DNA from: Gemmatimonas sp.
GTDB taxonomy: Bacteria > Gemmatimonadota > Gemmatimonadetes > Gemmatimonadales > Gemmatimonadaceae
Assembly (NCBI RefSeq): GCF_031426495.1
Contig: NZ_JANPLK010000017.1
Span: forward strand, 62,001-126,000
Direction of reading: 5' to 3'
Length of the DNA: 64,000 bases
The notes under the pieces were generated by a model. The model saw only the letters and a program-made list of their open reading frames with translations, was not told the origin of the DNA and did no database searches. Below, one piece after another: positions 1 through 7,349 of this stretch (positions within the stretch are counted from its first letter, which is position 1; every line of letters starts with the position of its first letter). The position numbers and the translations under genes are program-made.

Positions 1-359
1 CCCAGTTTGCGCGCGTTCTCAAGCCGGGCGGCCTCTTGATTTGGCACGGCGGCAGTCGAGATGGGGTCGTGGCGCGCTTTCTGGCCCGCGACTGGTGGAG
101 CACCGAGGACGGTACCGTGTTCGGCCAGGAACGCCGCTTCGACCCACTGTCGGGTTTCCTCGAAATTACGTCCACCTGGCGCGGGCCAAAGGGTGACGGG
201 GAGCGGACGCACCGCATCCGACTGTACTCCGCCTCGGAGTTGGCAGCCCGCATGCAGGAGGTGGGCTTGGTCGTCGAACAGGCGTTCGACGCGTGGACCG
301 AGCGCCCGCTGACGCGTAAATCCAGCGAAATGCTGCTGGTGGCGCGTAAGGACGGGTGA
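1..359 (+). CDS. Class I SAM-dependent methyltransferase, 3' part only
   Basis: The gene enters from the left edge; reading starts at base 3 and about 118 C-terminal residues are visible. The segment VLKPGG followed by hydrophobic residues is the typical post-motif strand/loop of Rossmann-fold SAM methyltransferases, and the tail (SASELAARMQEVGL, then a final beta strand MLLVARK) fits the last strands of that fold. The SAM-binding GxGxG loop lies outside the window, so the substrate cannot be judged. Its stop overlaps a GTG that could start the next gene, so it may be the first member seen of the acyl-CoA cluster. Confidence 0.7.
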   Translation, partial: QFARVLKPGGLLIWHGGSRDGVVARFLARDWWSTEDGTVFGQERRFDPLSGFLEITSTWRGPKGDGERTHRIRLYSASELAARMQEVGLVVEQAFDAWTERPLTRKSSEMLLVARKDG

Positions 360-436
360 GTAGCTTGAAGGGCGGCCGCGCGGAATCCTCGCGTCGGCAG
401 CGCCCGACCCCCGGGTCCTTTCCCGTTTGCCCTCCG

Positions 437-850
437 ATGACTCGACCGATTCGCGTGCTCGTGGCCAAGCCTGGCCTCGACGGCCATGATCGCGGCGCCA
501 AGGTGGTGGCTGCCGCGCTGCGTGACGCCGGCATGGAAGTGATCTACACCGGTTTGCACCAGACTCCCGAAATGATCGCCTCGGCGGCCATTCAGGAAGA
601 CGTAGACGTCGTGGGCCTCTCAATTCTGAGTGGCGCCCACATGACGCTCTTTCCGCGCGTCCGTGATCTGCTCGTTGAGGCGGGACGCGACGACATCCTG
701 CTTACTGGTGGCGGGATCATCCCGAAGGAAGACATGGATACCCTCCAGCAGCGCGGCGTGGCCCGGCTGTTCGGACCGGGGACCAGCACGCAGGACCTCG
801 TCGAGTACATCCGCGACTGGTTCGCGTCCCGTCAGCAGCAGGACGCGTGA
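437..850 (+). CDS. Stand-alone cobalamin (B12)-binding domain protein, methylmalonyl-CoA mutase C-terminal type
   Basis: A 137-residue protein made only of the B12-binding Rossmann-like domain found at the C-terminus of methylmalonyl-CoA mutase and related acyl-CoA mutases. The base-off/His-on signature DxHxxG is DGHDRG (residues 15-20), followed by the SxL element (SILSG) and the GGG loop near the nucleotide tail. The catalytic TIM-barrel subunit is not in the window, so it would have to pair with a large subunit encoded elsewhere. An in-frame GTG at 356 overlaps the upstream stop and would add 27 non-conserved residues; I chose the ATG because the family starts a few residues before the first strand. 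The next gene starts inside its stop codon. Confidence 0.85.
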   Translation: MTRPIRVLVAKPGLDGHDRGAKVVAAALRDAGMEVIYTGLHQTPEMIASAAIQEDVDVVGLSILSGAHMTLFPRVRDLLVEAGRDDILLTGGGIIPKEDMDTLQQRGVARLFGPGTSTQDLVEYIRDWFASRQQQDA

Positions 851-2481
851 GCGGGCGGCTACGCCAGCTCGCTGACGACGTTCGCGCGCTGGAAGCCCGC
901 CTCCGACTCGGGGGCGGACCGGACAAGATCGAGAAGCAGCACAAGCAGGGAAAATTGACCGCCCGCGAACGTGTCGAGCGCCTCGCTGATCCGGGAACGC
1001 CCTTCCTCGAGATCGGGCTGCTCGTCGCGTACGATCGTTACGAAGGACAGGCCCCGGGCGCCGGCGTGATCACCGGCATCGCGATCGTTGACGGTCGTGA
1101 AGTGGTCGTCGTCGCGAACGACGCGACCGTGAAGGCTGGCTCGTGGTGGCCCGAGACCATCACCAAGATTCTGCGCGCGCAAGAAGTCGCGATGCGCTGC
1201 CGGCTCCCCATCATCTATCTCGTCGACTCGGCGGGCGTGAACCTGCCGTATCAGGGTGGCGTCTTCCCCGGCCAGTTCGGTGCTGCGCGCATTTTCTACT
1301 ACAACTCCATCATGCGTCGGTACCTGCGGATTCCGCAGTTCTCCGCCGTGATGGGGCAGTGTGTGGCTGGCGGTGCATACCTTCCCGCGCTCAGTGATGT
1401 GATCCTGATGGTGAAGGGCACGTCGTTCATGGGATTGGGCGGACCGAATCTCGTGAAGGGCGCGACGGGACAGACGGTCGACGGCGAGACGCTGGGCGGC
1501 GCGATCACGCACACGGAGATCTCCGGCGTGGCGCACTACGCGCTCGACGACGACACGCAGTGCCTCGACAAGCTGCGCGAGCTCGTGGCACGGCTGCCGA
1601 AGCCGTTTCGCAGTGTGCCCGCGACATATCGGCCGCCGGCCGTGCCGCCGTCGGCGCTGTACGATGTGCTGCCCGCGGATCACCGCATGTCGTACGACAT
1701 GCACGCGGTGCTCAAGGCGGTGCTCGACGACGGCGCCATCGACGAGTTCCAGCCGCACCTCGCCAGGGAAATGATCTGCGGCGATGCGCGCATCGAAGGC
1801 ATCCCGGTGGGCATCGTGGCCAATCAGCGTGGCCTCATCAAGGGGCGGGCCGGTGAACGCCCGCGGTTTGGTGGCATCATCTACGCTGAGAGCGCGGAGA
1901 AAGTCGCGTACTTCATCGAGCGATGCGATCGGCAGGGCTTGCCCATCATCTTCGTGCAGGATGTCTCGGGTTTCATGGTGGGTCCCGATGCCGAACACGA
2001 GGGCATCATCCGGGCTGGCGCGCGCTTTGTCGAGGCGATGGCCTGCGCCCGCGTCCCCAAGATTGTCCTCACGGTCAACCACGCGAGCGGCGCCGGGTAT
2101 TACGCGATGGCCGGACAGGGCTTCGATCCCGACTTCATCTTCAGCTGGCCGACCGGCCGCATGGCGGTGATGGAGGGAGAAGCGGCCGTCGGCGCCGTGC
2201 ATGGCCCGGCGCTCGACGTGGCGAAGAAGGCCGGCGTCGATCCGTCGGCTGAAGTGCTCGAGTCGGCCGCGCAGATGCGCGCGGACTACGAAACGCAACT
2301 CGACGCCCGCTATGCCGCCGCGCGTGGCTTCGTCGATGCGATCTGCTATCCCGAAGACACCCGCACGATGCTGGCGCTTGCGCTGCGTGCGGCGGCCCAG
2401 AATCCGGGGCCGCATCTCGGTGCCTTCGTCCTGCCCCCCATGCCGACCTACGGCGCGCCGGTTCCCGGCACGGAGTACTGA
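847..2481 (+). CDS. Acyl-CoA carboxylase carboxyltransferase (beta) subunit, methylcrotonyl/geranyl-CoA type
   Basis: This 544-residue protein is the carboxyltransferase half of a biotin-dependent acyl-CoA carboxylase, moving CO2 from carboxybiotin to an acyl-CoA. Two crotonase-like halves are visible: VDSAG near residue 128 and the oxyanion loop GGAYLPALSD near 175, then NHASGAGYYAM from residue 411. The GGAYxPAxSD and SGAGxYxM forms resemble MccB/LiuB/AtuC rather than propionyl-CoA carboxylase. It starts with GTG overlapping the preceding TGA, and AtuA starts at its last base, so the genes look translationally coupled. No biotin carboxylase or biotin carrier gene is in view. The substrate (methylcrotonyl-, geranyl- or another branched acyl-CoA) cannot be fixed from sequence. 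Confidence 0.85.
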   Translation: MSGRLRQLADDVRALEARLRLGGGPDKIEKQHKQGKLTARERVERLADPGTPFLEIGLLVAYDRYEGQAPGAGVITGIAIVDGREVVVVANDATVKAGSWWPETITKILRAQEVAMRCRLPIIYLVDSAGVNLPYQGGVFPGQFGAARIFYYNSIMRRYLRIPQFSAVMGQCVAGGAYLPALSDVILMVKGTSFMGLGGPNLVKGATGQTVDGETLGGAITHTEISGVAHYALDDDTQCLDKLRELVARLPKPFRSVPATYRPPAVPPSALYDVLPADHRMSYDMHAVLKAVLDDGAIDEFQPHLAREMICGDARIEGIPVGIVANQRGLIKGRAGERPRFGGIIYAESAEKVAYFIERCDRQGLPIIFVQDVSGFMVGPDAEHEGIIRAGARFVEAMACARVPKIVLTVNHASGAGYYAMAGQGFDPDFIFSWPTGRMAVMEGEAAVGAVHGPALDVAKKAGVDPSAEVLESAAQMRADYETQLDARYAAARGFVDAICYPEDTRTMLALALRAAAQNPGPHLGAFVLPPMPTYGAPVPGTEY

Positions 2482-3851
2482 TGTCCGATTCATCGCGCGT
2501 CGTGCGCGTCGCCAGCGGTCAGGGCTTCTGGGGCGACTGGCTGGAAGCGCCGCGTCGTCAGGTGGAAGGTGGTCAGGTGGACTACCTGATGCTCGACTAC
2601 CTCGCGGAAGTCACGATGTCGATTCTACAGAAGCAGAAAGAGCGTGATCCCCGCATGGGCTACGCACGCGATTTCATCGGGGCCATGGAGAGCGTATTCC
2701 CGGCCGTCGCTGAACGTGGCGTGAAGGTGATCGCGAATGCCGGCGGTGTGAATCCCGTCGCCTGCGCCGAGGCGCTGCTCGATGCCGCGGCGAAGCACGG
2801 TGTGCGCGGTAAGATTCGCATCGGCGTGGTCACGGGCGATGACATTCTCGCGCGGCTCGACGATCTCATGGCCGCCGGTCATGAGCTCAACAACATGGAC
2901 ACCGGTGAACCGTTGTCGACGATTCGCGATCGCGTGATGTCGGCGAACGCCTACATCGGATCCGAGCCGATCGTCGAAGCGCTGGCACAGGGGGCCAACG
3001 TCGTCGTGATCGGGCGCAGCACCGATACCGCGCTCACGATGGCGCCGTTGCGTCATGAATTCGGATGGGCGGCGGACGACTGGAACAAGATGGCCTCGGG
3101 CATCATCGCCGGACACATCCTGGAGTGCGGCGCGCAGTCTTCGGGCGGCAACTGCATGCACGAGTGGCGCACGATCCCCGACATGGCGAATGTGGGCTAC
3201 CCGATCGCCGAAGCCGCTGAAGACGGAACGTTCGTCATTACGAAGCACGCGGGTACGGGTGGCCGCGTGAGCGTGCCGAGCGTCTCCGAGCAGCTGGTGT
3301 ACGAGATGGGCGATCCGCACGCGTACATTACGCCGGATGTCGTCGCCGATTTCACGAGCATTCAGCTGGCGCCTGATGGTGAAAACCGCGTCCGCGTGCA
3401 TGGCATCACCGGCGGTCCGCCGACGCCGTTCCTCAAGGTGTCGATCGCGTATCGCGCCGGCTACAAAGCGGTGGGGTCGCTGGTGTACTCGTGGCCCGAC
3501 GCGATGGAGAAGGCCCAGATGGCCGATCGTATTCTCCGCGAGCGTCTCGACAACCTCGGACTCAAGTTCGATCAGGTGCTGACCGAGTTCGTCGGAGCGA
3601 CATCGACGCACGGCGCGCTGGCCGGCGACGGCCAAGATGCACCGGAAGTGATGTTCCGCATCGGCGTGCGCGGTGAAAACCGCGCGGATGTCGAGCGGTT
3701 CACCCGTGAAATCGTGCCCTTGGTGCTGAACGGCCCGCCGAGCGTGACCGGCTTCGCCGGTGGTCGCCCCAAGGTTGAGGAGATTGTGGCCTACTGGCCT
3801 GCGCTGCTCGACAAGCGAGCCGTGTCCACCGCTGTCACCATCGTGGAGTAA
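2481..3851 (+). CDS. AtuA family protein (DUF1446), N-terminal domain
   Basis: A 456-residue protein matching the large N-terminal domain of the AtuA/DUF1446 family. Recognisable features are the opening ASGQGFWGDW, LDYLAEVTMSIL, an IANAGGVNP stretch, VIGRSTDTAL and the ECGAQSSGGN loop. AtuA of Pseudomonas lies in the acyclic terpene utilisation (citronellol/geraniol) cluster; its enzymatic role is not settled. In many bacteria AtuA carries a C-terminal ferredoxin-like domain in one chain; here that part is the separate next gene, 5 nt downstream. Its place after a carboxyltransferase repeats the known atuA/atuC association. Confidence 0.85.
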   Translation: MSDSSRVVRVASGQGFWGDWLEAPRRQVEGGQVDYLMLDYLAEVTMSILQKQKERDPRMGYARDFIGAMESVFPAVAERGVKVIANAGGVNPVACAEALLDAAAKHGVRGKIRIGVVTGDDILARLDDLMAAGHELNNMDTGEPLSTIRDRVMSANAYIGSEPIVEALAQGANVVVIGRSTDTALTMAPLRHEFGWAADDWNKMASGIIAGHILECGAQSSGGNCMHEWRTIPDMANVGYPIAEAAEDGTFVITKHAGTGGRVSVPSVSEQLVYEMGDPHAYITPDVVADFTSIQLAPDGENRVRVHGITGGPPTPFLKVSIAYRAGYKAVGSLVYSWPDAMEKAQMADRILRERLDNLGLKFDQVLTEFVGATSTHGALAGDGQDAPEVMFRIGVRGENRADVERFTREIVPLVLNGPPSVTGFAGGRPKVEEIVAYWPALLDKRAVSTAVTIVE

Positions 3852-3856
3852 CGGCC

Positions 3857-4210
3857 ATGCAGGTTCGTTTGCTCGATATCGCACATGCCCGCAGTGGCGA
3901 CAAAGGCGACACGGCCAACGTCGGCGTGATTGCGCTCAAGCCCGAGTGGTATCCGACCCTCGTGCAGTACGTGACGCGCGACCGTGTGGCGCAGCATTTC
4001 TCCGGTCAGATCAACGGGGGCGTGGACAGATTCGAACTGCCTAACCTCCATGCCGTGAACTTCCTGCTGCATGGCGCGCTCGACGGCGGCGGAACACTGT
4101 CGCTCAAGACCGACGCGCAGGGCAAGGTCTATTCGACCGCGCTTTTGCGCATGGTGATCGACGTGCCCGACGCCGAGGCCGTCGCGGCAGGGCTTCCGGC
4201 CTTCGCATGA
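3857..4210 (+). CDS. AtuA-associated C-terminal-domain protein
   Basis: This 117-residue protein corresponds to the small alpha/beta domain normally found at the C-terminus of AtuA-type proteins. The hallmark is ARSGDKGDTANVGV near the N-terminus, with a later FELPNLHAVNF stretch. It follows the AtuA gene by 5 nt, so the two products probably form a complex equivalent to the full-length protein. GTGGAG just upstream of the ATG could serve as ribosome binding site. The function of the domain is unknown. Confidence 0.8.
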   Translation: MQVRLLDIAHARSGDKGDTANVGVIALKPEWYPTLVQYVTRDRVAQHFSGQINGGVDRFELPNLHAVNFLLHGALDGGGTLSLKTDAQGKVYSTALLRMVIDVPDAEAVAAGLPAFA

Positions 4211-4362
4211 TGGCCCTGCGCTTGGCCCTGATCGGTGCCGGTGTCATGGCGTTTGTCTTCGCCCTTCGCACCGGGACGGAATGGGTCCGTTGGGTCGGCA
4301 TCGGCTGCCTGGCCGGCGCGCTGATCATTCGCTTGGTGGAGCGCCTCCGAACGCGGCGGTAA
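4207..4362 (+). CDS. Small membrane protein, 51 aa, unknown
   Basis: An ATG embedded in the stop of the AtuA-domain gene (ATGA overlap) opens a 51-codon frame ending in TAA. The peptide has two hydrophobic stretches (ALRLALIGAGVMAFVFAL and VGIGCLAGALIIRLV) separated by a short turn, and ends in a basic tail RLRTRR, so it would be a two-helix hairpin with a cytosolic tail. I do not recognise a family. The overlap with the preceding stop and the TM pattern favour a real gene, but it is short enough to be chance. Confidence 0.45.
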   Translation: MMALRLALIGAGVMAFVFALRTGTEWVRWVGIGCLAGALIIRLVERLRTRR

Positions 4363-4399
4363 CCGCGGGATTTCCCACCGGAAGCCGTTTAGAGTGCAA

Positions 4400-4506
4400 C
4401 GTGTGTGGGACGGGGGAAGTACCGCTTTGAGAAGTTGGGTGCTTAGCAACCGTTGGTTCCCGAGTCCCGCCCCGTAGCCACCGGTACTTCCCCCGCCGCC
4501 CACACG
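4400..4506. ncRNA. Long imperfect inverted repeat; possible structured leader RNA or non-coding RNA
   Basis: Two 25-nt arms (4400-4424 and 4482-4506) are complementary at 22 of 25 positions; the inner 14 bp (CGGGGGAAGTACCG with its complement) are perfect. The 57-nt loop could hold a smaller hairpin around 4434-4451. There is no U-run after the right arm, which argues against a simple terminator. It lies between the acyl-CoA cluster and the U32 gene in an otherwise empty 206-nt gap. It could be a 5' leader element, a small RNA or the rest of a repeat. It matches no riboswitch class I know by eye. Strand is undetermined because an inverted repeat folds on both. Confidence 0.4.
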
Positions 4507-4568
4507 TTCGCCACCGCCGATATTCCGGTCGGAAATCACGCGTTGGCCACCGTGGTTAGGTTTGAGGG

Positions 4569-7079
4569 ATGTCTCGCACCCCCGTCCCTGAACTCCTCGC
4601 CCCGGCCGGCACCCTCGACGCCGTGCGCGCTGCGGTCGCCAATGGCGCCAATGCGGTCTACCTCGGCGCCTCGATGTACAACGCCCGCGATGAGGGCGCC
4701 CAGCTTTCGCTGGATGAGCTCGAGTTGGCCTGTGCGATCGCGCATTCCCGCGGCGCCCGGGTGTACCTCACGTTCAACGTGCTCATCAAGCCCGAGGAAC
4801 TCGGCGAGGCGCTCGCCTATCTCGGCGAGTGTGTCGACCGCGGGATCGATGCGGCCATCGTGCAGGACCTGGGCGTGGTGCGGCTCATTCAGCAAGTGTA
4901 CCCGCAGCTCGAGGTGCATGGCTCGACGCAGATGACGGTACACGACGCCGCCGGCGCGCGGGTGATGCAGCGACTGGGCGTGGAGCGCGTGGTGCTGGCG
5001 CGGGAGAACACGCTCGAAGACATCCGGGCGATCCGGGCGGCGGTACCGGAGCTTGGCCTCGAGACGTTCGTGCACGGCGCGCTGTGTATCTCGTACTCCG
5101 GCCAGTGCTTCATGTCCGGCATGATCAGCGAGCGCTCGGCGAACCGGGGCTCATGCGCGCAGTCGTGCCGCAAGGACTACACGCTCACCGACGAGGCAAC
5201 CGGAGCCACACTCGACAGCGGGTATCTCATCTCGGCAAAGGATCTCGCGGCGCATGATCACCTCCAGCAGCTCGCTGAGCTCGGGATCGGCTGCCTGAAG
5301 GTCGAAGGGCGAAAGAAGAAGCCGGAATACGTCGCGACCGTCACGAAGGCGTATCGCGGATGGCTCGATGCGCTGGCACGCGGAGAACGCGCACTCGCGC
5401 CGTCGATCGAAGAGGTCGAACCGCTCGTCCAGATCTTCAGCCGCGGCAACACCGGCGGCATGTATGGTGGACGCGAGGGTCGCGAGTACATCACGCGCAC
5501 ACAGCCCGACAATCGTGGATTGCCCATCGGTAAGGTGGTCGGTCACGAGGGCGCAGAACTGATCGTCGAGACTACGCACGCGATAGCGGTCGGTGATGGA
5601 CTCGGCTTCGAATCGCCGGAGCCGACATCGGCGGCCACGATGGGCGGTTCCGTGCAGGGTGTTCGCAACGTGTGGACGCGCAACGGCACCCATCGTCAGG
5701 TCGTAAGCGTCCGGTTGAGCGCCGCGCGATCGCGCGTGCCCGAAGGATGGCGCGTGGTGCGCACGAGCGATGCCACGCTCTTGCGGCAGGCGCAGGCATC
5801 GTTCGCCACCGTGGCGGTGCCCGAGCGTGTCGGCGCGTTGCGCATCGACGTACGTGTGTTCGGCCATAGCGGCGGCCCGCTCAAGACGATCTGGCATGCC
5901 GGCGAAATGGAAGTCACCGTGCGCGGCGAAGTCCCGCTCAGCGTAGCCAGCAAACGCTCACTCGATGTTCCGCAGCTTCGTGAACAGCTCGGACGACTGG
6001 GGGGGACGGCCTTCAAGTTAGGCACGGTCGACGTGGCCGGTCTTGCCGATGGCCTGTTCCTGCCGGTGAGCGAATTGAATCGCATCCGTCAGGACGCGGT
6101 GGCGCAACTCGAGGAGCAGCTCGGCTGGGCGCGTCAGAGCGATCTGGCGGTGCGTGAAGCGCGCATCGCCGAGGCGGTCGACACGGTTGCCTCATCGGTC
6201 CCATCGGCGGTCAGGGATGCCTCCTTCGCGCTGCGGGCCATCGTGTGCGATCTCGATACCGCGCGTGAAGCCGCCGCTGGTGGTGCGACGGAGATTGTGC
6301 TGGATCCGTTCCTACGCCATCCCACGCCACCACTCGCCCGCGTGAACGCGCTGCGCGAAGAACTCGCCGCGGCCGGCGTCAGCCTGCGTCTGCGCACGCC
6401 GACCATTGTGCGCCCCGAAGAGCGCAAGCGCCTCGACAAATGGTTCGCGCTCGACCTGCCGTTGCTCACCGGCCATCTGGGCCTGCTCTCCGAGTTCGGT
6501 GGGGCAGGGCGCGACGTCATCGCGGATTACGCGACCAACGTGTTTAACCAGCACACCGCGCAACTGCTGTTCGAGCTCGGGGCATCACGACTGGTCGCGT
6601 CGATCGAACTGACGACGGAGGAACTCGGTCAGCTCACCGATCCGTGGCGCGGACGCAATTTTGACGTACTCGTGTACGGGCGCACCGAGGGGATGACGAT
6701 CGAGCATTGCGTGCTCTCGGCGGCATTCGATCGCGAGCCGACCACGTGTCGTGATCTCTGCGTGCAGAAGCACACCAACGTGTCGTTGACGGATCCGGCC
6801 GGTTACACCTTCGCGGTGGCCACCGACTCGGCGTGCCGCAACCGGCTGCTGCATTCGCGCCCCATTGACGGGTCCGAGTATCTTCCCGATCTGTGGGCGC
6901 AGGGCGTGCGCGGCTATCAGATGGTCTTCAACGTTCCAGGTGATCCCGTGCAACAGATTGTGCGTTCCTATCGCGACATGCTCGATGCGCTTGCCGGCGA
7001 CGTGTTGCCGGAGTTGACGGCGACCCGCCGCCTGTTGGACGGCGCATTTACGCGCGGCCATTTCTCGAGAGCGGTCTGA
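4569..7079 (+). CDS. Peptidase U32 family protein with DUF3656/collagenase-like region (RlhA/TrhP relative)
   Basis: An 836-residue U32 protein. The N-terminal TIM-like domain opens with PELLAPAGTLDAVRAAV. The U32 signature is complete: HGALCISYSGQC, then RSANRGSCAQSCR, giving cysteines 173, 180, 196 and 200 as probable metal/Fe-S ligands. Known relatives in E. coli, RlhA (YdcP) and TrhP (YegQ), act in prephenate-dependent hydroxylation of 23S rRNA C2501 or tRNA U34, so RNA hydroxylation is more likely than proteolysis. The chain is longer than RlhA (about 650 aa), with a DUF3656-like centre and a second barrel-like C-terminal half that includes CRDLCVQKHTN. Assignment to rRNA or tRNA is not possible here. 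Confidence 0.8.
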   Translation: MSRTPVPELLAPAGTLDAVRAAVANGANAVYLGASMYNARDEGAQLSLDELELACAIAHSRGARVYLTFNVLIKPEELGEALAYLGECVDRGIDAAIVQDLGVVRLIQQVYPQLEVHGSTQMTVHDAAGARVMQRLGVERVVLARENTLEDIRAIRAAVPELGLETFVHGALCISYSGQCFMSGMISERSANRGSCAQSCRKDYTLTDEATGATLDSGYLISAKDLAAHDHLQQLAELGIGCLKVEGRKKKPEYVATVTKAYRGWLDALARGERALAPSIEEVEPLVQIFSRGNTGGMYGGREGREYITRTQPDNRGLPIGKVVGHEGAELIVETTHAIAVGDGLGFESPEPTSAATMGGSVQGVRNVWTRNGTHRQVVSVRLSAARSRVPEGWRVVRTSDATLLRQAQASFATVAVPERVGALRIDVRVFGHSGGPLKTIWHAGEMEVTVRGEVPLSVASKRSLDVPQLREQLGRLGGTAFKLGTVDVAGLADGLFLPVSELNRIRQDAVAQLEEQLGWARQSDLAVREARIAEAVDTVASSVPSAVRDASFALRAIVCDLDTAREAAAGGATEIVLDPFLRHPTPPLARVNALREELAAAGVSLRLRTPTIVRPEERKRLDKWFALDLPLLTGHLGLLSEFGGAGRDVIADYATNVFNQHTAQLLFELGASRLVASIELTTEELGQLTDPWRGRNFDVLVYGRTEGMTIEHCVLSAAFDREPTTCRDLCVQKHTNVSLTDPAGYTFAVATDSACRNRLLHSRPIDGSEYLPDLWAQGVRGYQMVFNVPGDPVQQIVRSYRDMLDALAGDVLPELTATRRLLDGAFTRGHFSRAV

Positions 7080-7080
7080 C

Positions 7081-7278
7081 ATGAAGCGTCTGTTTCGTAC
7101 GCTCATGCCGCTCCTGCCGATCGGGCTGGCAGTCCTCGCCATCATCGACGCCGTCACGGCGTTCCAGACCCAACGCATTGGACGTGGCGCATTCAAAGTT
7201 GTGAGCGTGCTGGTGTGGCTATTCATCGCGTACATGCTCTACGAAACCAACAAGCGCATTCCGGCCGACGAGAAGTAG
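7081..7278 (+). CDS. Small membrane protein, 65 aa, unknown
   Basis: It starts 1 nt after the U32 stop. The peptide has two hydrophobic segments (MPLLPIGLAVLAIIDAV and FKVVSVLVWLFIAYML) joined by a basic loop with RIGRG, and a charged tail ending ADEK. This resembles two-helix, phospholipase D N-terminal-like or PLDc_N inner-membrane miniproteins, but the match is weak and I assign no function. The tight spacing suggests it is transcribed with the U32 gene. Confidence 0.6.
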   Translation: MKRLFRTLMPLLPIGLAVLAIIDAVTAFQTQRIGRGAFKVVSVLVWLFIAYMLYETNKRIPADEK

Positions 7279-7349
7279 GCGGCGTTCGCATAAGGGCGCG
7301 CGCATCCTTTCGATGACGGGCGCGCGAAGCGGAACGACTAGCGTGCGGC

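Noticed and set aside
859..2493. 544-codon open frame on the minus strand opposite the carboxyltransferase
   Set aside because: Codon-for-codon mirror of a recognisable gene in GC-rich DNA; the Arg/His/Ala-rich peptide has no domain and no start signal.
4129..4539. 136-codon minus-strand frame across the inverted repeat
   Set aside because: It runs through the repeat and the 3' end of + strand genes; no recognisable protein.
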